From assembly GCA_026075535.2 (NCBI GenBank), contig AP026541.1, positions 12,462,001-12,526,000 on the forward strand: a DNA stretch of 64,000 bases. Direction: 5' to 3'. Each line of letters opens with the position of its first letter. Position 1 is the first letter of the stretch. The position numbers were made by a program, and so were the translations under genes. This DNA comes from Tricholoma matsutake. Taxonomy: Eukaryota > Basidiomycota > Agaricomycetes > Agaricales > Tricholomataceae. The notes under the pieces were generated by a model that did not search any database, was not told the origin of the DNA, and worked only from the letters and a program-made list of their open reading frames with translations. Shown in pieces: positions 20,901 through 33,235 of this stretch.

Positions 20901-21098
20901 CCTCCCAAACCCCTGATCACTGAAGATGGTACAACTGAGTATTTCATTGAGAAGATCCTTGACTGCCATCCATGAGGGAGAGGCCACCAATTCCTGGTAT
21001 GGTGGAGTGGATATGGTGCTGAGCATGACCTCTGGCTACCACAATTGGAACTCCTGGAGACTGAAGCCCTTGCATTGTATGAAGCAGAGCACTCTTGA
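20901..21098 (+). pseudogene. Isolated chromodomain of a Ty3/gypsy chromovirus integrase
   Basis: In one frame the segment encodes PPKPLITEDGTTEYFIEKIL, DCHP, a TGA at 20973-20975, then GRGHQFLVWWSGYGAEHDLW and LPQLELLETEALALYEAE. The spacing EYFIEKIL ... QFLVWWSGYG ... LWLP ... L is that of the chromodomain at the C terminus of fungal chromovirus integrases, which targets insertion to marked chromatin. The TGA falls where related domains have arginine before GRG. No integrase core, reverse transcriptase or LTR lies next to it, so it is a lone remnant left by deletion. Confidence 0.82.
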
Positions 21099-21099
21099 A

Positions 21100-21970
21100 T
21101 GATCAATGCACCACCAATCTCAACACTCAATTTCTTCTCGAGAGGATGTTCTTTTTCAAGAGGATATATGCAAGTATAAGATAATTCCCTTGATTATCTT
21201 ACTACCTTACCCCTTCCCCACAAACATGTTACCTTTCCATCACATACCTTTCAGGACCATTACTAATCTATGTGATCATGTGCATGATAGTTGATTGTCT
21301 TAGCCAGTTCTCATTTTCCCCCTTCAATTCATATCAAGTTCCAATTTACATTGTCCCTATTCCCCTGAGTGATCAAGGCACAGCTGTGCCTTCATTACAA
21401 TAGTAATAACATCTTATACTAGGAAGTACTGAATTATGTTTTGCTAGACCAACTGTCTGTTAATTTTTCTGTTTGTATGACTCATTACTCTAAAAAGAAG
21501 GACTCATTCATGCCAGCCTTTAGCCATGGCCAAGTAAGATGTTGACTTGGAAATTTTGAGGGGTTGAGTGCACTTCAGAAAGGGTCAGAATTTTATATCC
21601 TCTTTTGGTTAATGGGGCCTTGGGGGAGTCCCAGAGATGTTACAGGTGACTGTTCTGGAAAGACACAGGGGAGAGGAGCATCTCAAACATAAAAGAAAAA
21701 AAGGGTGAGAACGCTGCCATGAATAGGTGCCGGGATGCTGATCCGATGTGGCTTACCCATTTAGGCGGTGGGACCAACCACACCTGACACACACATTTGG
21801 ACAGATGTGATGCTCGACACATGTGCTGCAATCCACGACACACTTTTTGAGATAACATTGTGTCATGCTTTTGTCCTTTGAGAGGAAATGACAACACCCA
21901 AAAGTGCTTGAGTGAAGTGAGGACTTAGTAGTTTTTGCAGAAGAGCACAGACAAAATATAATGAAAGTGA
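21100..21970. other. Unassigned region
   Basis: I find no domain or clear terminal repeats. The minus-strand frames at 21640-21989 are cysteine/serine-rich but have no recognisable start, splice pattern or family signature. Confidence 0.35.
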
Positions 21971-22046
21971 CAAGGATTAAACCCAACACCTCAGGAATGA
22001 GATCACATTACAGGATTGAATTAACCAATTAGCCAAACTGACTTAC
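21971..22046 (-). other. tRNA-like A/B-box segment, relative of those in E1 and E2
   Basis: On the minus strand TTGGCTAATTGGTTAAT resembles an A box and GTTGGGTTTAATCCTT a B box. Between them TGTAATGTGATCTCATT parallels TGTCATGTGATCACTCT of the E1 right arm. It may be one arm of a further element whose outer end I cannot find. Confidence 0.45.
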
Positions 22047-22149
22047 ACAATTCATAGTGATATTAGTATTTATTGCACAGTTCAGTAGATTTTTAACAAA
22101 CAAAAAATCTACTGCTTGAAACAAGCAACATATGTAGGAAACAAAAGTT

Positions 22150-23211
22150 GCCCCCCTGTATATGGTGGTAGCATGTTCTCAGAAACCCAAGACTGCCACC
22201 TCATTGGCAAGCAACATGGTATGGCAGGCACGGGTGGCATTCGTGGGGTGGTGGACATGGCCATTAGCATCTGATCCACCCTGCAAGCGAGTGCTCACAG
22301 TGGTGGGTATCTGGTGCTGGGCTTGTCCCCAGTCCCCTCCCCCGTCGTAGGCATTGTGGTGGCAGGTGCCATCTTTGCCATCTCATTGCCCTTGTTCCCT
22401 CTGCATCCATGAACCACCCTACGAACAGCTGCTCATAGGTGTGGGGCAGGTGCATTTGCCGTCTCCTCCATCCCTCCTCCCTGACCCGGTGTTGTTCCCT
22501 TCCCCTGCTGTCTCTATCACCTCATGGCAGGGTGGTGGTACTGTCCTCCAGCCTCCATTCCTCCGTCTCCCAGTTGTACTTGCATCCTGTATTTACCCTG
22601 CAAGCAGTTGCTCACAGCGGTGGTGGGGGGTGCTGGTTGATGTTGAGGGTCTGCAGGGCGGAAGGCAGTTGCTGCATCATTGGCAGCATCAGCGCTCGTA
22701 CTGGCTTGTCATCTTGTAACTCCCTGTTCTGGTGTTGGTTTTGGTAGGTAGGTGCCCTGTCTTTTGAGGGCCTTGTTGCAAAAGTGCCCATCATCCACCC
22801 AATGAGCAGTTACTTGTCAGTGTGGTGTGGGTGTGGATGGCATTCGCAGTGTACACCTGCAATCCGCGAGCAGCCCCTCGTCGGCGTGGTGCAGGTGCAT
22901 TTGCGCCATCTGTTTTTGCTGTCGTGCCCTGTGGGTGTGTCGTCAGTGTAACATGGCAGATGTTGCGGGATCGGGTGTGCACTTTGTGGGTACCCCACTT
23001 CATGGGCCTCCCGACACCTCCATGGTGTTGTTTCCATGAGTTCGTCATCATCCCATTATCCACCCTACGAGCAGGGGCTAGCAGCAGTGGTGCAGTGGTG
23101 GGGATAGTGGTTGGGGGGTTGGGCATGCTTCTTGGGGTGATTGTGCTGTTATTAGTCTAAAAAAGAAGATAGTCAGTACATAAAAACAATAAAGAAAGAA
23201 AAAAAAACTTA
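22150..23211 (+). repeat. Cargo-type low-complexity block with intron-like unit
   Basis: The block is G/T-rich with repeated ACCCTGCAAGCAGTTGCTCA and CACCCTACGAGCAGGGGCT motifs (about 22280, 22420, 22600 and 23060). An intron-like unit runs on the minus strand from a GTAAGT at about 23207-23212 to TTTTTTAG near 23157. Long frames on both strands arise from composition. Confidence 0.5.
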
Positions 23212-23219
23212 CATGGGAC

Positions 23220-24462
23220 TAAGGCTCCAACCATACCATATACCTACTGTATATATATGGTAAATACCATATCCGTATCTGTATCTGTATCCACAAAATG
23301 GCCCAAAGAGCAGTATACAGTAAATATATGGTATACAGTAACAGTATATGGTTAATTTATTTTTTGGTCTCACACTTGGCTTGCAATGGACGTGGGAAAC
23401 CCTCAGGAAACTCTAAAGTGTGTACCAAAATTTGGGATTTATATATTAAATAAATAAGGTCAATTTCTGACCAGTGCAGCCATATCCACCAAATACCTAG
23501 CCGCATCATTGTTCATTGATCATTTAGCATCCTCACAGGCTCTCATACTTAGTGATGTTGAAGTTAATCAGTCACCACAAGCAATTTGTTGTGCTCTGAT
23601 GCTTCAATTGTTTCACCCCGATGACCCACACTATGCCACTGCTACAAGCCCCTGCTCACAGGAGACAATGATAGGGATGGGAGATGACTGGCGGATGACT
23701 GGCGGATGACAGGGAGGGAGCGGGACTGACAAACAATGGGGACAGCAACAGGGCATGATGACACTACCATCACCACTACCATAAACGGCACCAACAGCAA
23801 TGCCTCAACACTATGATGGGATCACAGCGCCTTCAACTGCCACCATGAGCAACTGCTTGCAGGGTGGAAATGGGTGATGAAGCCATGGATGATGGGGGAG
23901 CAAGCAAGCAACAACTACAATGACAGGGATAGGGATGACAATCTCCATGGGGATGACAATGATGGCGGACACCACAAGAAATTCAGCACCAAGGGACGAT
24001 GAGAAGGATAGGAATGGACCATGACAAGATGTTGACAATGACTGTCGACAACAGCGATAATGAAGGTCAAGGGGTTGAACACCACCCCAGCAACACCCAA
24101 GGCATGGCAAAGGCACAGCAACAACAACAACAATGACTGGATGGCACCGACACACCCACTGGCAGGCAGTCCACCACGACACAATCCCCCTTCCCTGCAC
24201 ATGGGGGCAGTTTCACTTTTTTATGTATAGTACCCACTCCATCGGGCAAGATGCAAGGGTGGTCAGGTGAATCAATGTTTTTGAACATTGTTATCGAGCC
24301 GCCTCCCTCACAAACCATTAGGATATCAAAAAAGTACAAGTTTATTCAGAACTGTATATATCAACCATATAACTGTATTTATATGGTATATAGTGTATAA
24401 ATTACCGTATCCATATATTTACACAACAAGCTGTATATGGATACTATATGGTTGGAGCCTTA
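23220..24462. mobile_element. E4: 1243 bp non-autonomous DNA element with 8 bp target duplication
   Basis: The ends are TAAGGCTCCAACCATA and its exact inverted form. CATGGGAC flanks it at 23212-23219 and 24463-24470, an 8 bp duplication as in hAT elements. Subterminal regions are full of CCATAT/GTATAC steps. The interior has ATGAGCAACTGCTTGCAGGG, CCCCCTTCCCTGCACATGGG and GACAA-rich low complexity, with no transposase. It was inserted at the GTCCCATGTAAGT splice-like site of the block that ends at 23211. Confidence 0.85.
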
Positions 24463-24470
24463 CATGGGAC

Positions 24471-25461
24471 CCACCCCGACATTGCTGCTGGCATTCAATG
24501 TCAACCAGGTTTTTCAGCATTTCCTTTTTTGGGAGGTATTCGCTCGGTGTGTCAAACTTGGTCTCTATGTGTCCCTTGTCTCTGAATTGTGTCGCATCTG
24601 CCATCAACATGTCATATATTCATACTTCTTTTGCGTGTATCATTCTTTGTTTTTTAACGTGTGTCAAGTACTGTATATCCTCTTTAGGAGGTAACCTACA
24701 CAGTATTGGGCTGCTTACACTTACGCGGGGGTACCAGCCAGGTAACCAGCCAGGCTGGTAACCGGGTATATACTCTATGTAACATGTAACAGTAACATGT
24801 TCCATGAAATGCTGAAAGTTCTCGAGGTGAATTGGATGATCTAACCGTTCACAGGCTAGCCAACGGTTGACACAGGAGTCGGACTTGGATATCTAATTGT
24901 CTTGACTTATTAGTAGCAATGGTCGTGAAGTTGCGGTAGACATACCGGGCATGAGGGAAGTGTACTGATGTTCTAAACAATTAGGGCATCCACGGCTGTT
25001 TCAAAAAAATGTAATTTTGCATGGCATGCTGACCAGCATGGAAGTGAGCAAGAAGTGAGGACGAATTGAAAACTAAATGTTCGGATATTCTGGAAATGAG
25101 CAGGACAGTTTGTTTTCCAAATTCCAATTGGAAACAAAATGGAAACATTTCACCCTGCTGTAGTAACGGTCAGCAGATCTGGGATTGCATAGCCTACAAC
25201 TACTTTGTGCTGTGTGTTACGTAACTTACAAATCTTACATCATAGCACGATCTCATTGCTATCATAGAATTCATATATATACTGCTGGCACTGAGAAAGA
25301 TGGGACATACAGTAAAGCAGCTGGCCTGTTCAATTCACCCCACTAATCGAGCTTGACGCAACTCAAACACAGATACATCATTAACTCTTCGCACAATCAT
25401 GATGTTATGCAACCATTTCTCCCTTGTTCTGTCGATGTTGCTGCTGCTGTTGCAGCCAGTG
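24471..25461. other. Unassigned region between E4 and the duplicated block
   Basis: It includes a short ACCAGCCAGGTAACCAGCCA repeat near 24730 and AT-rich sequence. The segment at 25425-25466 (TCTGTCGATGTTGCTGCTGC) is also found at 17729-17764, next to the truncated end of the copia element. Confidence 0.4.
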
Positions 25462-26691
25462 CTGGGTCTTTGGCTTCCTATCCAAGGTAGCTCTGGGGAT
25501 CTGACTGTCCACTCCCCTGGCTGGCCCCCCCCCCCAATGCAGATTATAGAGTACGTATGGTTCTCTTGGTACTGATTTGCGATACTAACAAAAAACATGT
25601 ACAACAAAGTCGGACAAAGTATCTACCTCCGATAGCTCAGCCAAAAACATGTTTATCACACTCTGAACTGAGCATAGAAAACATGGAGAGCATTTATTCT
25701 GTATTGAAAATCCCTAAGAATCCAAGCTCCGAGTCCGATCCAGCCTCAGTTACAGGTAGGGAGAAATTGTTGAGTGGTATGCAGTTGCTGATCAACCAGC
25801 TAGTTCAGTGACTTAGCCCGAGTCAAACGAGGGATCTGACCACCAGAGGATGGCAGTATCTTGCAAAATACCCTTCTACTAGAACACAAAGGTGTATGCA
25901 AAATATGTTGAGCATTAGAAGACTATTTTGCAAATTATTCTTCTAGTTAGAACCCTCATTTTGCAAGCTACCTGTCTCATTAGAAGCCTCATCTCAGTAT
26001 TAGCAAATTCCCATGCTGCCGGGGGGCATACCAGGTTCTGGTTAGCAGTTAGGGTTCAGTTAGGGTTCGCCAGTTAGCTGGTTAGGGTTATGCAATAGTG
26101 ATGGATATGCTGCTCGTGACCCCCCCCCCGACAAGGCCCCAAAGGGGCCCAGCTTGTCATCAATGCACAAATGAGGCTTTAGTGTGCCGACCTGAGATGA
26201 CCCGGTTCGGGGGACCCCCCGAGCACAGCAAGGGAGGGGAGGGTCATGGAATGGTCGGCCCTCTTCATGCGCAGTGGCGACATTAGGTAAGCATCAGCAT
26301 TATCTGTGCCATGTCATCCACTGAGCAGCCTGGTCCAGCCAGTAGGATTGTTTCAGTTTGAGGAAAGAAAATAAATGTCTCGGGGCTCAGAAAAATACCT
26401 AGGCCATTCCAAAAATCCAACATAGAGAGGTTTTGCATTGCAAAATGTTGTTATTTCCATTTTGGGTCACAAGTGACATTTTGCAAAATTTTGCATGTAT
26501 TATGGCACCTCTAATTAGAACATAATATACATACACTATTTGTTCTTATTAAAAGATTTGCAAGCTAATGACATATATGCCTGATCCAACAGTGCATTGG
26601 GGCCGTACATGACAGCAGAAATGATCAGCCGAAGGTACTGTGTGCAATGGCTCGGCTGGGCTCATACAAAGTCCAGCTGGACAGCCCGACT
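25462..26691. repeat. Duplicated block, copy 2 (partner 10540-11783)
   Basis: It is collinear with copy 1, with small indels: this copy has 9 extra bases near 26040 and lacks some near 26100. Transitions such as AAAAACATG against AAAAACGCG at 10733 are visible. It ends at the same KDZ left terminus as copy 1. Confidence 0.85.
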
Positions 26692-26990
26692 GAGGATGTC
26701 TGTATCTTAGAATCGACTGTCTGGCTGTCCGACTGGCTGGTTGTCTGGCTGTTTGGTTGAGTTTGGTACAGCCACCAAGTTGGGTCTTCTTCCTCAAGAC
26801 ACTTTGTCCCATAGCAGTCAGCAGTGAGTTGCAATGTCCTTGCCCGCCATTGGCCAAATTGACCTATCATATCAGATACCTCACAATGAGTTACCCATTG
26901 AAGTGTTCCTATTGCAAATGGATTCTCACCCCAGCCATTACCACGACAAACGCCAATGGAAACCTCAGTCATCACTATGTCCTTTGGACC
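26692..26990. mobile_element. Truncated KDZ left end (stub)
   Basis: It matches 11784-12070 including the terminal CTGTCTGGCTGTCCG repeats and the start of the zinc-cluster gene. It then breaks abruptly after GTCCTTTGGACC at about 26990 into unrelated sequence. The block plus stub is thus a copy of 10540-12070. Confidence 0.85.
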
Positions 26991-28093
26991 TACCGATGTG
27001 GCAGGGATTAAGGTCTCCTGGTAGTCCATTGACCAAGTTGTCAAGTCATGGGAGGTCAAGTAAGCAAGCACTAAAAAGGGTGAGAGAAAAACAAAATGCT
27101 TGTTTGTCTGCCCTTTTTGTTAGTTGATGGGAGGTAAATGGGATGTGAGTCCTGGCCCATTGTAATATGCGCATTAGGAGAGGTACAGGGCGATGGACGC
27201 ATAGGCAATCTATTAAGTCACATGTCCACGTTGTCAAAAGAGAAGATTGGTTGTGTCGAGAGTAAGATGGCTCGAGAATCAGTGTGAAAGGTATTAAAAT
27301 GAACCACTTTACTTTGTAAATGACTTATAACAATGGGAGTATGGGAGGACCTGGACAAACTTGACTGGGTGTCCAGTGAACTTGAGTACTTAACTTAAAC
27401 TCTACACCTTAGTGTGCAGAAATCTTGGAGACTTGAGGGACTTGAGAGAGAAACTTAGTAGGGAACATTAAGATTGAGTCAAAATCGGATGGTCCCATTC
27501 GAAAGGTGGGGAGTCACCTAAATACAATCATTCATAGCTACAAAGTGAAAACTGATCGCACACGTTCTCTCGTGCTGACTGTCCATGCAACCAGAAAAAG
27601 TAGAATAAAAACGGGAAAGAATTCTTTGAATACGGTATGCGATGTGGAAGTCCAAGAAGGGCCGTCCAGTTGCTAAACCTGTTGAGTCAGATGTCTGCTA
27701 GCCAAGCAGGAGTTCCCAGGCCAACTGCTGGATTGTCACTGAGTCTTGTTAATTTGATATCAAGTAACAACTAAAAGAAGATAAATGAAAAACCCAGTAC
27801 CATTCCATCTCATTGGAAGCAGAGCTGTTGGCACAAAAGCTGAGGAAGCGCCGAAATGTGATTTAGTGTGTGATATATGCATCACATGAAGAGGTGTCGG
27901 CTTGGTCTAATCTCAAACTATAAATTGAAGCTATAAGGGATTTTAATGAGGTTAGACGCATGAAGCATTGATAAAAACAAAAGAGAGTAAACATATATGG
28001 TAACCTGTGGATTATGGTGCGTGATGGCGCAGTTGCAATGAAATTCCCAGGAACAGGTAAGTTGGTGAACAGGCCAACCGACCCATCCACACC
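26991..28093. other. Unassigned unique sequence between KDZ stub and KDZ copy B
   Basis: No gene, tandem repeat or terminal repeat that I can support. It separates the stub from the full left end at 28094. Confidence 0.4.
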
Positions 28094-28287
28094 GAGGACG
28101 TCTGTATCTTAGAATTGACTGTCTGGCTGTCCGACTGGCTGGTTGTCTGGCTGTTTGGTTGAGTTTTGTGCAGCCACCAAGTTGGGTCTTCCTCCTCAAG
28201 ACACTTTGTCCCATAGCGGTCAGCAGTGAGTTGCAATGTCCTTGCTCACCATTGGCCACATTGACCTATCATATCAGATACCTCACA

Positions 28288-30240
28288 ATGAGTTACCCAT
28301 TGAAGTGTTCCTATTGCAAATGGGTTCTCACCCCAGCCATTACCATGACAAATGCCAATGGAAACCTCGGTCGTTGCTATGTCCTTTGGACCTCATGGCC
28401 TGAAGGTGAGTTTGGGTGTGGATCAGTTTCTCACCAACACGTTTTCTGCTGGGTTGATCAGACACCATTGCCATCTTCAACACCGACAGTAGCATCATCA
28501 ACCACACTTCCATCTCCCCCTCCAACTTTGCCACCTCCCACTATACAGAATACACTGATATATTGCTACTTCATGGGCTGTAAATCAAAGTGTTTGCCTG
28601 CCCAAAATTGCACCCAAAGGATGTGCTGTACACACTGTCAACTTAGCAGCGGATGTCCACAAAAAGACCACTTCAACAAAGCAGCTACTTCTCTCCCTGC
28701 TACACCTACTCCTCTCCTTGCTATTTCTACTCCAACTCCTCTCTCTGCTACTCCAACTCCTTCATCCGATCATGCCATCAACCACCATCTACCCCCTCCA
28801 GACTCGCTTATTGATCCCCTAGCCAGCGACATCTCAGGGCTTGCTGACTGATCCTCCACTGCAAGCCCAGCCAGTCACCAACCTCCTGCTGCCCATAATG
28901 CCTCATTCCATGACCCCACAATCTCATTCATCACACCATGCAGTTCAAATCCCTCCTGTGTTCACTGAACAGCAAGCTGCTCTGCAATGTGTTGATGCTG
29001 ACTGCTGAATGCATCAAGCAACTTTGCAATGGAATGAGTCCCAGTCAAATAATGTAGTAAGAGTGTTTGCCTGGTCTCAAGATGAGTGTGATCCCACTAC
29101 TATATGACTTCTCACTACTGCCTGGTTCTAGAAGCTTCGAAATCACAGAATCCATCCTTCATGACCTAGTCCTTATTTCCGAGGGTGATGCCACTCTTCA
29201 ACTGCAAAAGTATGATGATGCAGAGGATCTATGGGTTGGGTTCAAAGTTGGTCAAGTTTTTGATGCTGAGATCCACCGACGGTGTTTTTTCTTCAAATGG
29301 CAGGAGGTGAAACACTGTCTAGGTTTTGAGAACCTCATTGGGCATGGGCGGATGAGTAGCCTGCACTTTTGAGACAATCTCACAGGTGAAAAGTCATATA
29401 TCAGGGAGGCCCTTAGTAAGAAATGTGGTCTCGAACTTGCATCAGATCTACTCCCCTCCACCCCTTTGTCTTTAGTTCCCTCATCACTGACCTTTCCTTC
29501 GTCATTGGCCACCCCTCCTGCTGTCATCAAAAAGTGTCAAGTTCCCTCATCACCAACCTTTCCTTCATCTTTGGCTGCCCCTCCTCCTGTCATCAAAAAG
29601 TGCTGAGTTCCCTCATCTTTGGCCATCCCTCCTCCTGTTGTCACAAAGCATCCCTCTCCTGACATCATTCTTATTTCCTCCTCCGATGAGAACATACCCC
29701 TAACTCATAATCCACAGCTCCTAGTCCCCACTATCCCATCGACAAAGTGTCAAAAGCAGTCACTACCTCATTCTCCTGAAGTCATCCTCATCCTTGATTC
29801 TGAAGAAGAAAATGGGTGAGCAAGAACACAGTTGAACACTCGCATCAAGCAGGAGAATCTGCTCTCAATCAAGATGGAGGATAGTGATGATGAAGCCTCA
29901 AATGATGTATATGTCGCCACTATGACAAGCCCAACATGTTTGCCAACCCTCAGTCAACATGGTTTTCTTGAGTGAGGATGAGACACCCAAGTGGCCACAG
30001 GACTACTACGGTTGCGACATTGCGAAGGCATTCAAGCAACCACCCCAAGGTCTCTCCAAAAAGGCAGCTTTCAGCGCATATTTCCCTGGACTCTCCTTCA
30101 AGAAATTGACATACTATGACAACTACAACATATGGATTAGAACCCCCAGAGACTTTCATATGAAATATGTGGACTATGGCCAGACAGACAAAGGATTGTG
30201 GAAGCATCTTTTAGCAGCCCATGCCAAGTATCTGGAATGA
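28288..30240 (+). pseudogene. KDZ-linked zinc-cluster protein, GRF-like N-terminus (copy B)
   Basis: It is the same gene as 11978-13921. Here the GRF-like segment keeps NANGNLGRCYVLW and HQHVFCW, closer to the expected zinc ligands than copy A (LSHHYVLW, HIFHW). The second cluster reads YCYFMGCKSKCLPAQNC then MCCTHCQLSSGC. The C-terminal part is longer by three residues near 30030 (AKAFKQPPQG). Shared breaks are the frame change near 28850, the stop near 29006 and TGA at 29370-29372; an extra TGA near 29604 is private to this copy. Shared lesions mean the gene was already dead, or spliced in a way I do not see, before both copies arose. Its 3' end faces the KDZ transposase stop at 30367. Confidence 0.62.
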
Positions 30241-32039
30241 TGGTGAATGTAACCCACCTTCGTATATTGACTTGATTTGTATCTCAGCTCTTTGGTTTGT
30301 ATTTTAGATGGCCTTGTATCTTAGATTGTTGGTTTGTATGTAACACAATGTGATTTGCATGTACACCTAATACTCAACATTATGAGGATGTTGATTCTCC
30401 CATTCAAGCTTCTGCCTGATGTCTTTGTTCCTCCACAAGATCATTTCATCCAAAAAGAAATTGAACTTATCCACACCCATCTCCCAACAGATAGTGTGAT
30501 ATCCACCAATCCAGACATTTGTTTGCTCAGCTATTGAAGAGTTGAAATACCAGCCCAATCCATCTTCGGATTGAAGCTTGGGGTAGCAATATGGATTGCA
30601 GCGTTGCTGAAAAAACATATCTCAAGTCAAATGTTTGCAACTCCAATGAAACACGTCAACAGTGAGTTTGATATCAGCAATGAACTCATCATTTTGGAAT
30701 GTCCTCTTGAGCATGCAGTTGTTGTCAGAAATATGTGCTTTGGTTTTGGCCCGGTATGAAAGAAATTCTTCATGAAATTCTGAATAGGAAAATGTGAGCA
30801 ACATCATGGGCAAGTTTTGAAATAACTCAACTCCAACACTGCTAACACCCTCTGCTCCATAAAATGTTTGCCAGGCAAGAACTATGCTGCAGGGTGCGAC
30901 AATGAGCTCCTCATTATGGGTCCTCCTCTGCCCAAACTGTGCTCACAGCTTCTTCCACTGAGTATCCATGTTGCGGGCATCATTCTGGATGGTGACCATG
31001 ATTTCAATGTCCTCCTTCACCTCAATGTCATCTGATATCTGTTGTTCAGCAATGCTGTCATTCGGATGAGCCACCCATGCTCTCTCGAGGTGTTCTTTGA
31101 GTTGAAACTGTGCTTGGCCACATTGGACATGGATACACTCTCCCTCAACGTGCTGCAGATCACTGCACACATGGGAATCCCTCTGCTGCACTTGGGTGCA
31201 CCCCTTGATCTGACAAATTTGCCCCTCTGTCTTTTTGTGACTCTTGCAATAGCGGTCGTGTTGATTCTGTAATGGTTCAAAGCAGTTGTGCACCATGCAG
31301 CATGGGTGTCCAACCGTTACACCATCTACCACCACAACCCACACCTCCTCTCCTTGGAACACCCATGTACACTTATTGCATCAATGATTCAGCTCTGGCT
31401 GACCATACAAGCGAAAATGTAGATTTCATGCTTGCATCACCTTATTGAACCAATTTTGTTGGGGACCATTGTTGGGAATAATCAGTTGACTATCGAGCTG
31501 GCACAGTCATTGAGGAGACATGCAATGATGAAAGCATCCCATATGTGTTCCATAGTGAGCATAAATCCCATGCACCAGTCTGGAGGAGGGAGACTGTGAC
31601 AAGAGAATGAACGGTGATAGTGGTAGGCTACAGTTGGTTGCTGATGTGTGGGAGATGACCATCACATCGATCCAGACACAGCGGGCAAGTTCCGAGGCAG
31701 TTGACTCATAGTTGACTCATAGTTGACTCACAGTTTACTTGCAGTTTACTTGCGGTTGACACCTCATTACATAATCCTACCAAATTGAGATTGATGCTTG
31801 ATTGATGCATTCTCTTGAGAACAAACTGTTTACAGCCGCATTGGCTATGGCCACCAAATCTTGCCTTTAGCTTGAGCAACAACAGCACCAAAATGACAGG
31901 ACAACAACTGACAACTGGGAGGCAATGAGGACAAGGGAAACTGAACAAAAAAAGACCCAAGAGACATCACAGGTATGTTTTCTCTGTCTTTTTTCTTGTT
32001 TCATTTTCATTTTACTAACAAACTTTTTAGGTACTAATT

Positions 32040-32320
32040 TTAATTATTGACAACAATGAACAGAAAACATGAGCAAACAATGGGACAGAGGGGAGAACAA
32101 CAATGGGACGAGGGGAGGGAACAAGTTAACAACAACAGAACAATGGGGCAGGGAATGACAATGGGATGAGGGGAGGGAACAACAATGGAACAATGGGGCA
32201 GGGAATGACAATGGGATGAGGGGAGGGAACAACAATGGAACAATGGGGCAGGAAATGACAATGGGATGAGGGGAGGGAACAACAATGGAACAATGGGGTG
32301 GGGAATGACAACAACAAGAG
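32040..32320. repeat. Purine-rich ~55 bp minisatellite inside the CACTA element
   Basis: Four to five units of GGGAATGACAATGGGATGAG followed by GGGAGGGAACAACAATGGAA. The minus-strand frames here (Ser/His/Pro-rich) follow from the repeat and do not look like genes. Confidence 0.8.
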
Positions 32321-32689
32321 GAGCAATGAGGAAACCCAAACAGCACCTCCAACTGCTGCACCGCTGTGAGCATCTGCTCATGGGGTACAAGCAGGGTGAA
32401 TCCTACAACAATGGAACAATAGTGTATCATATTGTAGTTCTGATTAGAAATATTAAAATTGTTTCAGTATCAAAGTACAAAATCAGTTTTTCTAAGTGAA
32501 ACTATAGCTATAGCATGAACTAGAAGATCAGCATTCAGCAATGAATATTAATCATGGAATAGTCATTACAAAGGTACATTACATAACTACAAATGTCAAA
32601 CACAAGTCAAACATGAGTTGGCCACATCAGAACTTGCCTGCTGTGTGAATGACAGCTGAGTGTTGGCTGAGTGTGCAGATGTCAGAAGT

Positions 32690-33040
32690 GTCACGCTGGC
32701 ATGTATATACAACATTTCAGGCTAGTAAAAACTGTGCCTAAATTTACAATTTTAGTAATTTCCCTGAAAATTTTGCTGAAACCTTGAAACTTCCCATTCC
32801 AGATGGCCTGAAATGATGAAATCTTCACTGAAATTATTGGTTTCATTCCCAATCCTGAAATCACAAATTTCAGCAAAGTTTTTAGTTTGCCTAAAAAGTT
32901 GAACTTCCTGGTGTGTGTATAATTTACTCTATAGCGATATTTGGGCACATGGATCATATTTTTTGAGAAGGCAACAGTCTCAAGGAAGCAAAATGTGCTT
33001 CTACAACAGTTTGGACTTTGAGGCAACATTTAGAGTGGCA
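32690..33040. repeat. AT-rich segment dense in AAATTTCA / TGAAATT motifs
   Basis: Short inverted motifs such as CCTGAAAATTTTGCTGAAAC and CCTGAAATGATGAAATCTTC recur between the element's left end and its accessory gene. No coding signal. Confidence 0.4.
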
Positions 33041-33134
33041 AGCCTGAATTGCAGTTATGCAGTCAAATTGCTACCAAGGCAGATCAAGAAATTCCCCAAA
33101 GTCAAAGTGGCAAACCTTCTAGAACTATAAGCTT

Positions 33135-33235
33135 AAGGATGACACAACAGGCAAGTTTTGAGGCAGTTGATTTGTAGTTGATTTGTAGTTAACTCATGTT
33201 TGACTCGTGTTTGACTGGTAGTTGTCATTTGTAGT
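33135..33235. repeat. Internal copy of the CACTA terminal sequence
   Basis: CACAACAGGCAAGTTTTGAG is followed by AGTTGATTTGTAGTTGATTT and TTTGACTCGTGTTTGACTGG. This is a decayed version of the 31677 terminus in the same orientation, 1.46 kb further in. The element may therefore have an older, shorter left boundary or may have captured 31677-33134. Confidence 0.75.

Noticed and set aside
32040..32430. Three overlapping minus-strand frames of 66-128 codons
   Set aside because: They are generated by a ~55 bp purine-rich minisatellite; composition and repetition, with no domain or start context.
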